The notes: generated by a model from the sequence alone, not told the origin. Positions 54,125 to 62,603 are shown, counted from the stretch's first letter. The stretch is DNA of 64,000 bases from Flavobacteriaceae bacterium (GCA_018657955.1 JABHWD010000012.1:19456-83455), one strand, 5' to 3'. Translations and numbers: made by a program.

Positions 54125-55821
54125 AAATTTCCATTTTTAAATTGTTCTGCAGCATAGTTAGCTGCTCTAGCTGTAAATGCCATATATGTTAATGATGGGT
54201 TTTGACATGCAGAAGAAGTCATAAATGATCCATCAGTAACAAAAACATTTTTACATGTATGAATTTGGTTATATTTATTTAATACTGAAGTTTTTGGATC
54301 ATGACCCATTCTAGCAGTTCCCATTTCATGAATACCAAGCCCCATAGATCTTGATTCAATACTATCATAACCAACTATATTTTTATAGCCTGCAGCTTCA
54401 AGCATTTTTACTGCCTGATCTTTCATATCTTTTCTCATTGCTAATTCATTTTCACCAAAATCAGCATCAAAAGTTACAGTTGGTAGCCCCCATTCATCTA
54501 ATTTATCATAGTCTAGATACATTTTATTACTGTGGTCAGGCAATGTTTCTCCAAATCCTGTTACCCCAATTCTCCATCCTCCTGGTTTTAATATTTCTTC
54601 TTTTAATTTAGGACCATATTTTAATTCAGCAACAACTTCTGACATATTATTTCTCCAAGCACCACCCTGATAGCCATAGCCTCTTATAAAATTTTTTGAA
54701 TCTGAATCTCCTCCAATATTTCTGAATCTTGGGATATATATACCAGCGGGTTTTCTCCCCTTGTAATACTTGTCTTTAAAATTTTCAATCTGAGCAGAAG
54801 CGCCCACTACAAAGTGATGGTCCATCATATTATGACCTAGTTCTCCACTATCATTTCCTAGTCCATTTGGGAATCTCTTAGAAGTTGATTGCATTAATAT
54901 TGACGTTGAAGGGACAGTTGATGCGCATAAGAAAATAATTTTTGCTTTAAATTTATGTTTCTGCTTAGTCTCTGCATCAATTACTTCTACTTCAGAAGCA
55001 CTTTTAGTTTTTTCGTCATATATTATTTTATGTACAATTGAATGTGGCCTTAAAGTCATATTTCCTGTTGTATCGGCAGCAGGAAGAGTTGATGAATTAC
55101 TACTAAAGTATGCTCCATATGGACATCCTCTCATGCATCTATTTCTATATTGACAGGTGCTTCTACCAAGACCAGGCTTTGTACCCTCGGTTATATGGGC
55201 AACTCGTCCAGCAGTAATTACTCTTCCATTCATATTTTTAGCTACTGAAACTCTAAAATCTTCTTCAGCACAATTTAAAGGCAATGGCTTTAAGAATTCA
55301 CTGTCTGGTAATTGAGGCAAACCGAGCTTTTCACCGGAGACTCCAATATATTTTTCAACATGACTATACCAAGGCGCAATATCATTGTACCTAACAGGCC
55401 AATCTACAGCAACGCCTTCCTTTTTATTAGCCTTAAAATCTAAATCACTAAGCCTGTAGCTATGACGACCCCATGTTAATGATTTACCACCCACATGATA
55501 TCCTCTAATCCAATCAAAACGTCTAACTTCATTGTAGGGGTGTTTAATATCATCTACAAAAAAATGTTCACAAACAGGATCAGTAACATAACCTGTTCTG
55601 TGTTGTTTGTATTTTCTTTCTTTAATCTCTTTAGTAATTCTTCCACCATTAGGCATATCCCATGGATCTAGATTTGCAGTAGGATAATCTTCAACATGTT
55701 TAATCATCCTACCTCTTTCAAGAACGAGAGTCTTTAACCCATTTTCACAAAGTTCTTTAGCAGCCCATCCGCCTGTAATACCAGTTCCAATTACAATAGC
55801 ATCATACTTTTGGTCGATCAT
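54121..55821 (-). CDS. GMC family FAD dehydrogenase, sugar 3-dehydrogenase-like
   Basis: A 566-residue GMC oxidoreductase with the FAD motif GTGITGGWAAKEL (12-24), the Trp/Gly-rich RGYHVGGKSLTWGRHSYR (107-123), and the C-terminal active-site sequence GIHEMGTARMGHDP with a following CQNPSLTYMAFTARAA. Cysteines 223, 229 and 233 (CQYRNRCMRGC) resemble the cluster that binds an iron-sulfur centre in glucoside 3-dehydrogenases. No signal peptide, so export with the Tat subunit is inferred. The most likely role is oxidation of a sugar or glycoside at C3 in the periplasm. The electron acceptor is unknown. Confidence 0.9.
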   Translation of the reverse strand: MIDQKYDAIVIGTGITGGWAAKELCENGLKTLVLERGRMIKHVEDYPTANLDPWDMPNGGRITKEIKERKYKQHRTGYVTDPVCEHFFVDDIKHPYNEVRRFDWIRGYHVGGKSLTWGRHSYRLSDLDFKANKKEGVAVDWPVRYNDIAPWYSHVEKYIGVSGEKLGLPQLPDSEFLKPLPLNCAEEDFRVSVAKNMNGRVITAGRVAHITEGTKPGLGRSTCQYRNRCMRGCPYGAYFSSNSSTLPAADTTGNMTLRPHSIVHKIIYDEKTKSASEVEVIDAETKQKHKFKAKIIFLCASTVPSTSILMQSTSKRFPNGLGNDSGELGHNMMDHHFVVGASAQIENFKDKYYKGRKPAGIYIPRFRNIGGDSDSKNFIRGYGYQGGAWRNNMSEVVAELKYGPKLKEEILKPGGWRIGVTGFGETLPDHSNKMYLDYDKLDEWGLPTVTFDADFGENELAMRKDMKDQAVKMLEAAGYKNIVGYDSIESRSMGLGIHEMGTARMGHDPKTSVLNKYNQIHTCKNVFVTDGSFMTSSACQNPSLTYMAFTARAANYAAEQFKNGNL

Positions 55822-55874
55822 TTTAATATAGAATTAATTTAAAATTGTTAATCCTATCTAAATTAATTAATTTG

Positions 55875-55909
55875 CAAACTTAGATAGTATGTATACTACA
55901 ATATACAAA
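55875..55909 (-). promoter_or_regulatory. Promoter of the GMC operon with palindrome in the spacer
   Basis: On the minus strand a TTTG (55906-55909) and a -7 box TAAGTTTG (55875-55882) are separated by 23 bases. In the spacer lies the inverted repeat TAGTAT-gt-ATACTA (55885-55898). A regulator bound there would cover the promoter and could also affect the divergent isomerase gene at 55941. Confidence 0.48.
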
Positions 55910-55940
55910 AATCACTATACAATTTTAAAATGGAATTTCT

Positions 55941-56873
55941 ATGAACAGTAAATGTTATTATTTTCTATATTTCTTTTCTATAGTTTTAGTTTTTTCTTGC
56001 ACTCATGTTAATAAAAAAACAGAATCATTTAATCCTTTTTTTAAAATATCATTAGCCCAATGGTCATTGAATAAGATGGTAAAAAATGGTGCAAATCCAT
56101 TAGATTTCCCTAAGGAAGCTAAAGATCTTGGATTTAATGCGGTAGAATTAGTTTCAGAACTTTATTCTAAGAAAATTAAAGAAATTGGCTTTGACAACAC
56201 CATTGATTCTATTGGAATTAATTTATCTAAAAATCAGGTGAAATGTTTACTTATTATGATAGACGAGGAAGGTGACTTAGCACATCCTGATGAAAAGGTT
56301 AGAGATAATGCTGTTGAAAGACATAAAAGATGGGTTGATGCAGCAGTTAAGTTAGGATGTCACTCAATTAGAGTTAATACTAATGGAACTGTTATTAAAG
56401 ATTTGTGGCTAACAGCTGCAGAAGATGGTTTAGGAAAATTATCTACATATGCTGCTAGTAAAAATATTAATATTCTAGTGGAGAACCATGGTGGATTTTC
56501 ATCCGACCCTGAAAAATTAATGCATGTTATAAATACATTAAATATGACAAACTGTGGCACTCTACCAGATTTTGGTAATTGGTGTATTAAGTGGGATAAA
56601 AAGACTAAAAAATGTGTAGTTGAATATAAGGATTATTACAAAGGAATAGAAATTATGATGCCAGCAGCTAAAGCAGTAAGCGCAAAATCATATAATTTTG
56701 ATAAGAATGGAAATGAAACAAAAATTGACTATGTTAAGATGTTGCAAATTGTAAAAGATTCTGGATATAATGGCTATATTGGTATAGAGTATGAAGGAGA
56801 AGAGATAGGTGAGAAAGAAGGGGTTATTGCAACTAGAAATTTATTGCTAAATGCTGCTAAGAGATTAAACTAA
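55941..56873 (+). CDS. TIM-barrel sugar isomerase/epimerase-like lipoprotein
   Basis: A 310-residue protein of the xylose-isomerase-like TIM-barrel family with a lipoprotein signal (VLVFSC, Cys20). Core segments: FFKISLAQWSLNKMV, KDLGFNAVELVSEL, LGCHSIRVNTNG, ILVENHGGFSSDP, CGTLPDFGNWC and GYNGYIGIEYEGE, which hold the Glu, Asp, His and Glu expected to bind a metal. An exported location is unusual for the general family but common for copies in such loci. It could interconvert or cleave keto-sugars. First gene of the plus-strand arm of the locus. Confidence 0.87.
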   Translation: MNSKCYYFLYFFSIVLVFSCTHVNKKTESFNPFFKISLAQWSLNKMVKNGANPLDFPKEAKDLGFNAVELVSELYSKKIKEIGFDNTIDSIGINLSKNQVKCLLIMIDEEGDLAHPDEKVRDNAVERHKRWVDAAVKLGCHSIRVNTNGTVIKDLWLTAAEDGLGKLSTYAASKNINILVENHGGFSSDPEKLMHVINTLNMTNCGTLPDFGNWCIKWDKKTKKCVVEYKDYYKGIEIMMPAAKAVSAKSYNFDKNGNETKIDYVKMLQIVKDSGYNGYIGIEYEGEEIGEKEGVIATRNLLLNAAKRLN

Positions 56874-56900
56874 TTATTAATTATAATCAAGAGGTTAATT

Positions 56901-57092
56901 ATGGATTCTTTATCTATGGAAAAAGCAATGATTAAAAATATGATTAATAGAACAGGTAAATCCATTGATGATTGGATTATCATTACAAAAGAACAAAAAG
57001 ACATGAAACATAATCAATTGGTAAATTTCTTAAAAAAAAAATATTCAATTACTCATGGTTATGCTAATTTAATTGTACGAAAATCAAAATAA
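56901..57092 (+). CDS. DUF4287-type small protein
   Basis: A 63-residue soluble protein, mostly helical, rich in Lys, with the DUF4287-like sequence MINRTGKSIDDWIIITKE and the ending ITHGYANLIVRKSK. Larger DUF4287 proteins carry an additional domain that is absent here. Function unknown. It lies 27 bases after the isomerase gene and 18 bases before the first Gfo/Idh/MocA gene, so it is likely to be part of that operon. Confidence 0.75.
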   Translation: MDSLSMEKAMIKNMINRTGKSIDDWIIITKEQKDMKHNQLVNFLKKKYSITHGYANLIVRKSK

Positions 57093-57110
57093 ATAATTAT
57101 TTTTTAAGTC

Positions 57111-58250
57111 ATGAGTAAAAAAATTAGGCTAGGGATTTTAGGGGGTGGAGGAAATTCGCTGGTAGGAATATTACATCGTATTGCTGCTAAAATGCATGAT
57201 AAATATGATATTGTAGGTGGAGTCTTTAGTAGGGATTGGGATAGTAATATAGAATTTGCCAATGAGATTGGGATTTCTTCAAGACGTGTATATGCTGATT
57301 ATGAAATAATGATAAAAGAAGAGCTTAAGCTTCCTCAGGACCAGCGTATGCAAGCAGTCTCTATTTTAACTCCTAATTTTCTTCATTACTCAATGGCAAA
57401 AAGACTATTAGAAAACAACTTTAGCGTCATATGTGAAAAACCTTTGACAACTACATACGAGGAAGCCAAAGAATTAAGATCATTAGTTGATAAATCTGGA
57501 CTAATTTTTGCAGTTACCTACACCTATACAGGTTACCCAATGATAAGAAAAATGCGTGAGATGATTTCTCAAGATGCAATTGGAGAAGTGCAAAAAGTAG
57601 ATGCTCAATACTATCAAGGCTGGATTAATCCAATTATTCATAGTAGTGAAACAAGAATGGATACTTGGCGTTTAGATCCTAAAAAATCAGGAGTAAGCTG
57701 TTGTATAGGTGATATAGGAACGCATGCTTTTGATATGCTAGAATATTTAACGCAACTTACAATAGATAAAGTATTAGCAGATTTAAATTATCTATATGAT
57801 GACAATAAAATGGACATTGATGGATCAATTCTAATAAGATGTACAAATGGAGTAAAGGGTATAATTAGAGCTAGTCAAATTGCAACTGGAGAGAATAACA
57901 ATTTTGCTGTAATGATTTACGGAAAAAAAGGAGGATTAAAATGGGAACAAGAAAATCCAAGGGTTCTTTATTTTATGCAAGAAGGAAAAGAAGTCCAGAT
58001 ATTAAAGTCGGAAAACATAGATACTGATTTACTAACAGAAGATGCTAAATTACCGCCAGGTCATCCTGATGAAATTTTTGATGCAATGGCAAATATATAT
58101 AAGGGTGCTGCAAAAGCAATTAACCATCAAGAGTATGACCCTGGTGAATTTCCAGCAATTATTGATGGAGTAAGAGGAATGAACTTTATTGAAAGTGTTG
58201 TTGAGTCACACAAAAAAGGTAATGTGTGGATAACTATCGATAATAAATAG
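57111..58250 (+). CDS. Gfo/Idh/MocA oxidoreductase, cytoplasmic
   Basis: A 379-residue NAD(P)-dependent oxidoreductase. The nucleotide motif is LGILGGGGNSLVGILH, followed by VSILTPNFLHYSMAKRLLEN and the catalytic EKP in VICEKPLTTT; the C-terminal domain contains GDIGTHAFDMLEYLT with the active-site His. No signal peptide, in contrast to the next gene. It may reduce a keto-sugar in the cytoplasm; the substrate cannot be deduced. Confidence 0.9.
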   Translation: MSKKIRLGILGGGGNSLVGILHRIAAKMHDKYDIVGGVFSRDWDSNIEFANEIGISSRRVYADYEIMIKEELKLPQDQRMQAVSILTPNFLHYSMAKRLLENNFSVICEKPLTTTYEEAKELRSLVDKSGLIFAVTYTYTGYPMIRKMREMISQDAIGEVQKVDAQYYQGWINPIIHSSETRMDTWRLDPKKSGVSCCIGDIGTHAFDMLEYLTQLTIDKVLADLNYLYDDNKMDIDGSILIRCTNGVKGIIRASQIATGENNNFAVMIYGKKGGLKWEQENPRVLYFMQEGKEVQILKSENIDTDLLTEDAKLPPGHPDEIFDAMANIYKGAAKAINHQEYDPGEFPAIIDGVRGMNFIESVVESHKKGNVWITIDNK

Positions 58251-58283
58251 TTCAATAAAATTTTTTAATTAAATTTATATACA

Positions 58284-59756
58284 ATGAAAAACAAACTAAC
58301 AGATTTAAACAATTCAAGACGTGATTTTTTAAAAAAATCATCAATAGCATTTCTAGGAGTATCAATCCTTCCGAGTCATGTGATTTCTGGATTAGGCCAT
58401 ATAGCTCCAAGTGATAAGTTAAATATTGCTGGTATTGGAGTTGGAGGTATGGGTCGTAGTAATTTAAAAAATATTAAGAATCAAAATATTGTTGCACTTT
58501 GTGATGTAGATTGGGGCTATGCAAAACGATGTTTTGATGATTATCCCGATGTAAAAAAGTATAGGGATTACAGAATAATGTTAGATGAAATGGAAAAGCA
58601 AATAGATGCTGTTGTTATTGCTACTCCTGATCATTCGCATTACATCTCTGCTGCTAATAGCATGAAAAGAGGTATGCACGTTTATGTGCAAAAACCCCTA
58701 ACTCATTCAGTATGGGAATCTCGCGAACTAGCAAGACTAGCAAAACAGACAGGTGTAGCTACACAAATGGGAAATCAGGGTAACTCAAGTGATGATATTC
58801 GAAAAGTTTGTGAGTGGATCTGGAATGGTGAAATAGGTGAGGTGGAAAATGTTGAAGCTTGGACAAACAGACCTATTTGGCCTCAAGGATTGGAAAGACC
58901 TACTGAAAGTGTACCTATTCCTAAAACATTAGATTGGGATTTATTTATTGGACCTGCCCCTTATAGGCCCTACCATCCATCATATACGCCTTGGAATTGG
59001 AGAGCTTGGTGGGATTTTGGTACTGGAGCGCTGGGTGATATGGGTTGTCATATTATAGATCCAGTATTTAAAGCATTAGATCTAGGATACCCATATGCAT
59101 TTGAAGGAAGTTCATCTCAGGTGAATACAGAAAGTGCTCCTATTTCAGAAACGGTAACATATTATTTTAATAAGCGACCTAATAAAGGAAAAATAAAAAT
59201 GCCTAAGGTAAAATTTACCTGGTATGATGGGGGACATAAACCAGAGCGTCCAAAAGGTATGAAGCCTGGAATGTATCTTGGAAATTGGGATGGAGGTGCA
59301 ATTTTTCATGGAACTAAAGGAACACTAGTTTGTGGGACTTATGCTATGGATCCAATTATTATTGGCAGAGAAGACAATCCTCCTGCAGTCACAAATGAGT
59401 TAAGAAGAATTGAAACTTCTCATGAAATGGACTGGATAAGAGCATGTAAAGAGAATAAGAACTCAAGAGTTGAAGCAAGTTCTAATTTTTCATATTCTGG
59501 TCCACTTAATGAAGTAGTAGTTATGGGTAATCTTGCTATAAGACTTCAAGATCTTAGAAGAAAATTTGAATGGGATGCAGAAAATATGAGGATTACAAAT
59601 ATTTCAGATTCTGATGAAATTCGTGTGATTACCACCGATAAATTTGATGTAATTAATGGGGACCCTAAATGGGACACTAAGTCAACAACAATAAATGCAA
59701 AACAAGCAGCTAGCGAATATGTAAAACGTGCATATCGAAATGGCTGGTATTATTAA
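58284..59756 (+). CDS. Gfo/Idh/MocA oxidoreductase with Tat signal
   Basis: A 490-residue oxidoreductase with a twin-arginine signal (SRRDFLKKSSIAFLGVSILP, RR at 12-13). The cofactor motif is IAGIGVGGMGRSN, with AVVIATPDHSHYISA and VYVQKPLTHS; the catalytic Lys is in QKP instead of EKP. The C-terminal domain has GALGDMGCHIIDP. Export with bound NAD cofactor through Tat is known for this family, where a tightly bound cofactor can serve oxidation and reduction in turn. Likely substrate: a keto-sugar or glycoside in the periplasm. Confidence 0.9.
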   Translation: MKNKLTDLNNSRRDFLKKSSIAFLGVSILPSHVISGLGHIAPSDKLNIAGIGVGGMGRSNLKNIKNQNIVALCDVDWGYAKRCFDDYPDVKKYRDYRIMLDEMEKQIDAVVIATPDHSHYISAANSMKRGMHVYVQKPLTHSVWESRELARLAKQTGVATQMGNQGNSSDDIRKVCEWIWNGEIGEVENVEAWTNRPIWPQGLERPTESVPIPKTLDWDLFIGPAPYRPYHPSYTPWNWRAWWDFGTGALGDMGCHIIDPVFKALDLGYPYAFEGSSSQVNTESAPISETVTYYFNKRPNKGKIKMPKVKFTWYDGGHKPERPKGMKPGMYLGNWDGGAIFHGTKGTLVCGTYAMDPIIIGREDNPPAVTNELRRIETSHEMDWIRACKENKNSRVEASSNFSYSGPLNEVVVMGNLAIRLQDLRRKFEWDAENMRITNISDSDEIRVITTDKFDVINGDPKWDTKSTTINAKQAASEYVKRAYRNGWYY

Positions 59757-59777
59757 TGATAATTAAATAAAAATAAG

Positions 59778-60551
59778 ATGAAGAATATTTATTACATTTT
59801 AATTATAGTCTCTTTAAGTTTAATTATAGCTTGTTCAAATACAACAAAAAAACAAGATGCTATATCAACTACAGAAAATAACACTCTAGGAGAAAAGGAA
59901 GTTACTGATGGATGGAAACTTCTTTTTGATGGTAAAACTTCAGATGGATGGAGGGGATATAAAAAAGAAAGTTTTCCTAGTGATTGGAGAATTACTGAAG
60001 AAGGGGAAATATACATGAGTGCTTCAGGAAGAGGTGAGGCAGGATCTTCAAATGGTGGGGATATTATATATGATCAGAAATTCTCAAACTTTCATGTAAA
60101 ACTTGAATGGAAAGTATCTGAGGGTGGAAATTCTGGAATATTCTATTTAGGGCAGGAAACTCCTGAATTTGATTTTATTTGGAGAACAGCTCCGGAGATG
60201 CAAATATTAGATAATGAAAGACATCCTGATGCATTTTTAGGAAAAGATGGAAATAGACAGGCTGGTGCCTTATATGATCTTTATCCTGCAGTACCACAAA
60301 ATACAAACAAGGCAGGTGAATGGAATAAGGTTGAGATCATAGTTTATAATGGTACAGTAATTCATAAACAAAATGGTGAAGTGGTAGTTGAATATCATCT
60401 ATGGACACCAAAATGGGAAGAGGATGTTTCTAGAAGTAAGTTTCCTAATTTGAATAAAAATTGGGCTAATGTGGAAAAGGAAGGGTATTTTGGACTTCAA
60501 GATCATGGAGATGATGTATGGTTTAGAAATATAAAGATTAGAGAGCTTTAA
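59778..60551 (+). CDS. DUF1080 lipoprotein (3-keto-glycoside hydrolase-like), copy 2
   Basis: A 257-residue lipoprotein (SLIIAC, Cys19) with a DUF1080 domain: DGWKLLFDGKTSDGWRGY, WRITEEGEIYMSA, VSEGGNSGIFYLGQE, EMQILDNERHPDA and GYFGLQDHGDDVWFRNI. It belongs to a different subfamily from copy 1 apart from the matching N-terminal 58 residues. It is 21 bases after the Tat-exported oxidoreductase gene, so the two products probably act on the same compound outside the cytoplasm. It converges on the arabinofuranosidase gene, 7 bases between stops. Confidence 0.9.
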   Translation: MKNIYYILIIVSLSLIIACSNTTKKQDAISTTENNTLGEKEVTDGWKLLFDGKTSDGWRGYKKESFPSDWRITEEGEIYMSASGRGEAGSSNGGDIIYDQKFSNFHVKLEWKVSEGGNSGIFYLGQETPEFDFIWRTAPEMQILDNERHPDAFLGKDGNRQAGALYDLYPAVPQNTNKAGEWNKVEIIVYNGTVIHKQNGEVVVEYHLWTPKWEEDVSRSKFPNLNKNWANVEKEGYFGLQDHGDDVWFRNIKIREL

Positions 60552-60558
60552 TAATATT

Positions 60559-62127
60559 CTATTTATAATCACCCTTAATATGAACAATTGTCAATGAGTG
60601 AGGTGGTAGGTGGACGACACCATTTTTAAACTTTAGCTCCACCTCTTTGGGAGCCACTCGATTAGGGTGCTCAATATCGTTGTATGTATCGGTTGATTCA
60701 CCGGTGAGGATCTTTGCCTTATATATGCCATTTAATAGCTTGTCTCCCATTGTAACTGTACACTCGAGGTTCTCCGAAGGATGACGGTTCACTAATGAAA
60801 TAGCCCAGTTTTCACCTTTTTTGTCAACGGTGGCAATAGCATCAATTACAGAAACTGAATCTTTACCATCGGTAAGTTTGCTTCCGTTTATCTCTGCATT
60901 GCTGACATATTCTTCAAGTTCATTCGCGTACATCGCCATTGTATGGAAATGAGTACGCTTGACAATTCCTTTAGGATGGACATAAAGAGGTCCGGTCTGG
61001 TTCACCAGCGGTGCGATATTCGCCATAATAATATATTCGGAATTACGGAGACACGAATTAAGAAATGAGGCGGAAAATAATGCATCTGATAGATTATAAA
61101 TTGAAGGATTTAGACTTTTATCCCTGGCTTTTATCAATTTTATTATTTCCGGGTCGTTGTAATCTACTTTTTCATTACGTTGAAATCCTGGATGATGCCA
61201 TGAACGTAAATTCCATTCATCAAACGCAATTTTAATTTGCCCTTTATTAATATGCCCTTCTTTTTCTGCTGTTTGAATTTGATTTATTACCTTTTTAATA
61301 TACAATTCCGGTTTCTCACTAAGCATCATACATGACAAGTAGTTGGGTGTAGAATGTTCTTGAAAGTTTTTAATCCAGTATTGATGTGCCGATATATAAT
61401 TCAAATATTCTCCCGCTGCTTCAAATAGATATGGATCTATACTAGAACTCCCGTGAATCCCCGAGCAACTTGCCAGAATACTTGAATCTACCTCCTTCAT
61501 TGCTATACCACCATCACGTACTTTATGAATATAATCGCGACCTGACCGTTCATTTCCGACACTCCATATCTTGACATTGAGTGGAGCAGGATATCCATTT
61601 TTTTTGCGCATGTCGGCGAATTCCCCTTCAGTTGCATTGCAGTATTCAACCCAATCAGCCATTTCTTGAACATCCGCCAAACCATTTTGGCAGATATACG
61701 GTTCTGCATTCAGTAGTCTGCAAAGCTCAACAAATTCATGGGTTCCAAACGTGTTTGGTTCAATTACTCCCCATCGAATATCATCTTTGGGTAGACGATT
61801 CTCACCCACTCCATTCATCCAATGATAGCCATCAACGAAACATCCTCCTGGCCAACGAATAACGGGTACTTTAAGTTCCTTTAATGCGTTAATGACATCA
61901 GTACGAAATCCGTTGTTATCTGATAGTGGAGAGCCAGGATCAAATACACCACCATAAATTTGCTTTCCAAAATGCTCGAGAAACCCTCCAAAAATCATAG
62001 GATTGTAAGTTTTGGTAGTCGCATCTGTGTTAATCGTTACATTTGCCTGGATGGATGTAGGTTGTTGTGTGGTACAGGATGAAACACAACACAGTAGGCT
62101 CAAGAGTATTATTATTGAATTCTTCAT
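60559..62127 (-). CDS. Alpha-L-arabinofuranosidase (GH51-like), lipoprotein, atypical base composition
   Basis: A 522-residue glycoside hydrolase with a lipoprotein signal (LLCCVSSC; the ATG at 62127 is preferred to an upstream TTG at 62157). GH51 features are MIFGGFLEHFGKQIYGGVFD, VPVIRWPGGCFVDGYHW, the acid/base Glu in IWSVGNERSG (residue 193) and the nucleophile Glu in IAFDEWNLRSW (304), plus the C-terminal beta domain. It should release arabinofuranose from plant or algal glycans. The gene is visibly richer in G+C than the rest of the window (for instance 30 of 60 bases at 60601-60660) and lies beside ssrA, both signs of horizontal transfer. Confidence 0.9.
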   Translation of the reverse strand: MKNSIIILLSLLCCVSSCTTQQPTSIQANVTINTDATTKTYNPMIFGGFLEHFGKQIYGGVFDPGSPLSDNNGFRTDVINALKELKVPVIRWPGGCFVDGYHWMNGVGENRLPKDDIRWGVIEPNTFGTHEFVELCRLLNAEPYICQNGLADVQEMADWVEYCNATEGEFADMRKKNGYPAPLNVKIWSVGNERSGRDYIHKVRDGGIAMKEVDSSILASCSGIHGSSSIDPYLFEAAGEYLNYISAHQYWIKNFQEHSTPNYLSCMMLSEKPELYIKKVINQIQTAEKEGHINKGQIKIAFDEWNLRSWHHPGFQRNEKVDYNDPEIIKLIKARDKSLNPSIYNLSDALFSASFLNSCLRNSEYIIMANIAPLVNQTGPLYVHPKGIVKRTHFHTMAMYANELEEYVSNAEINGSKLTDGKDSVSVIDAIATVDKKGENWAISLVNRHPSENLECTVTMGDKLLNGIYKAKILTGESTDTYNDIEHPNRVAPKEVELKFKNGVVHLPPHSLTIVHIKGDYK

Positions 62128-62136
62128 ATCTTCAAA

Positions 62137-62174
62137 ATAAAAAAGGACAAATCTCAAGGAATTTGAGTTTGTCC
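62137..62174 (-). terminator. Rho-independent terminator of ssrA
   Basis: On the minus strand GGACAAA/TTTGTCC (62145-62151 with 62168-62174) continues into CTCAA/TTGAG (62153-62157 with 62163-62167), followed by a T-rich tract. It begins 7 bases after the tmRNA 3' end. Confidence 0.85.
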
Positions 62175-62181
62175 CGTTTAG

Positions 62182-62568
62182 TGGAGTCGCCGAGAATCGA
62201 ACTCGGGTCCAAACAAGGCACTAAACAACTTTCTACATGTTTAGTTTCTATTTAATTTTCGATAATACACTGATCAGAAACTACCTATGTATTACTTAGT
62301 TTTTTATTTTCAAAAATATGTCAAAACATCATATTTTCTATGTCAACATTTACGATGCCTCTAACAGAACGCCGTTAACAAAGGCTTTCAAGAGACATTT
62401 AGCTTTTCCACCTTGTGGAAACTATGCTAATCTTACTATAATTCAGATTATGCAGCTAAAGCGTAATTATTTTCGCCGTTTAAATTTCAAATAGATTATT
62501 ACGCGTACAATTTATTGCGCGACATGCTTATTGTATAATTCAACTTGCTGTCAAAACCAATCGACCCC
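62182..62568 (-). ncRNA. ssrA: Transfer-messenger RNA
   Basis: Rescues stalled ribosomes and tags the unfinished protein. The 5' end GGGGTCG (62562-62568) pairs with CGACTCC at the 3' end, forming the acceptor stem; the T-arm GTTCGATTC is next to it. The tag reading frame is at 62448-62477 and encodes GENNYALAA followed by TAA, the pattern of Bacteroidota. The 3' CCA is not encoded (ACTA follows the stem). About 387 nt, one piece. Confidence 0.96.
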
Positions 62569-62595
62569 AATATTTCAGTGAACAAAAATGAGGGG

Positions 62596-62603
62596 CAAAT
62601 ATA
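62596..62603 (-). promoter_or_regulatory. -7 box (TATATTTG) of ssrA
   Basis: Exact TAnnTTTG match on the minus strand, 27 bases before the mature tmRNA 5' end, leaving a short leader for RNase P to remove. Confidence 0.55.

Noticed and set aside
60552..62182. Integrated element with attachment repeats around the GH51 gene
   Set aside because: No copy of the ssrA 3' end and no integrase are found on the left side, so only gene transfer, not an intact element, is supported.
62067..62255. Plus-strand open frame over the start of the GH51 gene and the tmRNA 3' end
   Set aside because: It crosses a protein gene, a terminator and an RNA gene, and shows no recognisable protein pattern.
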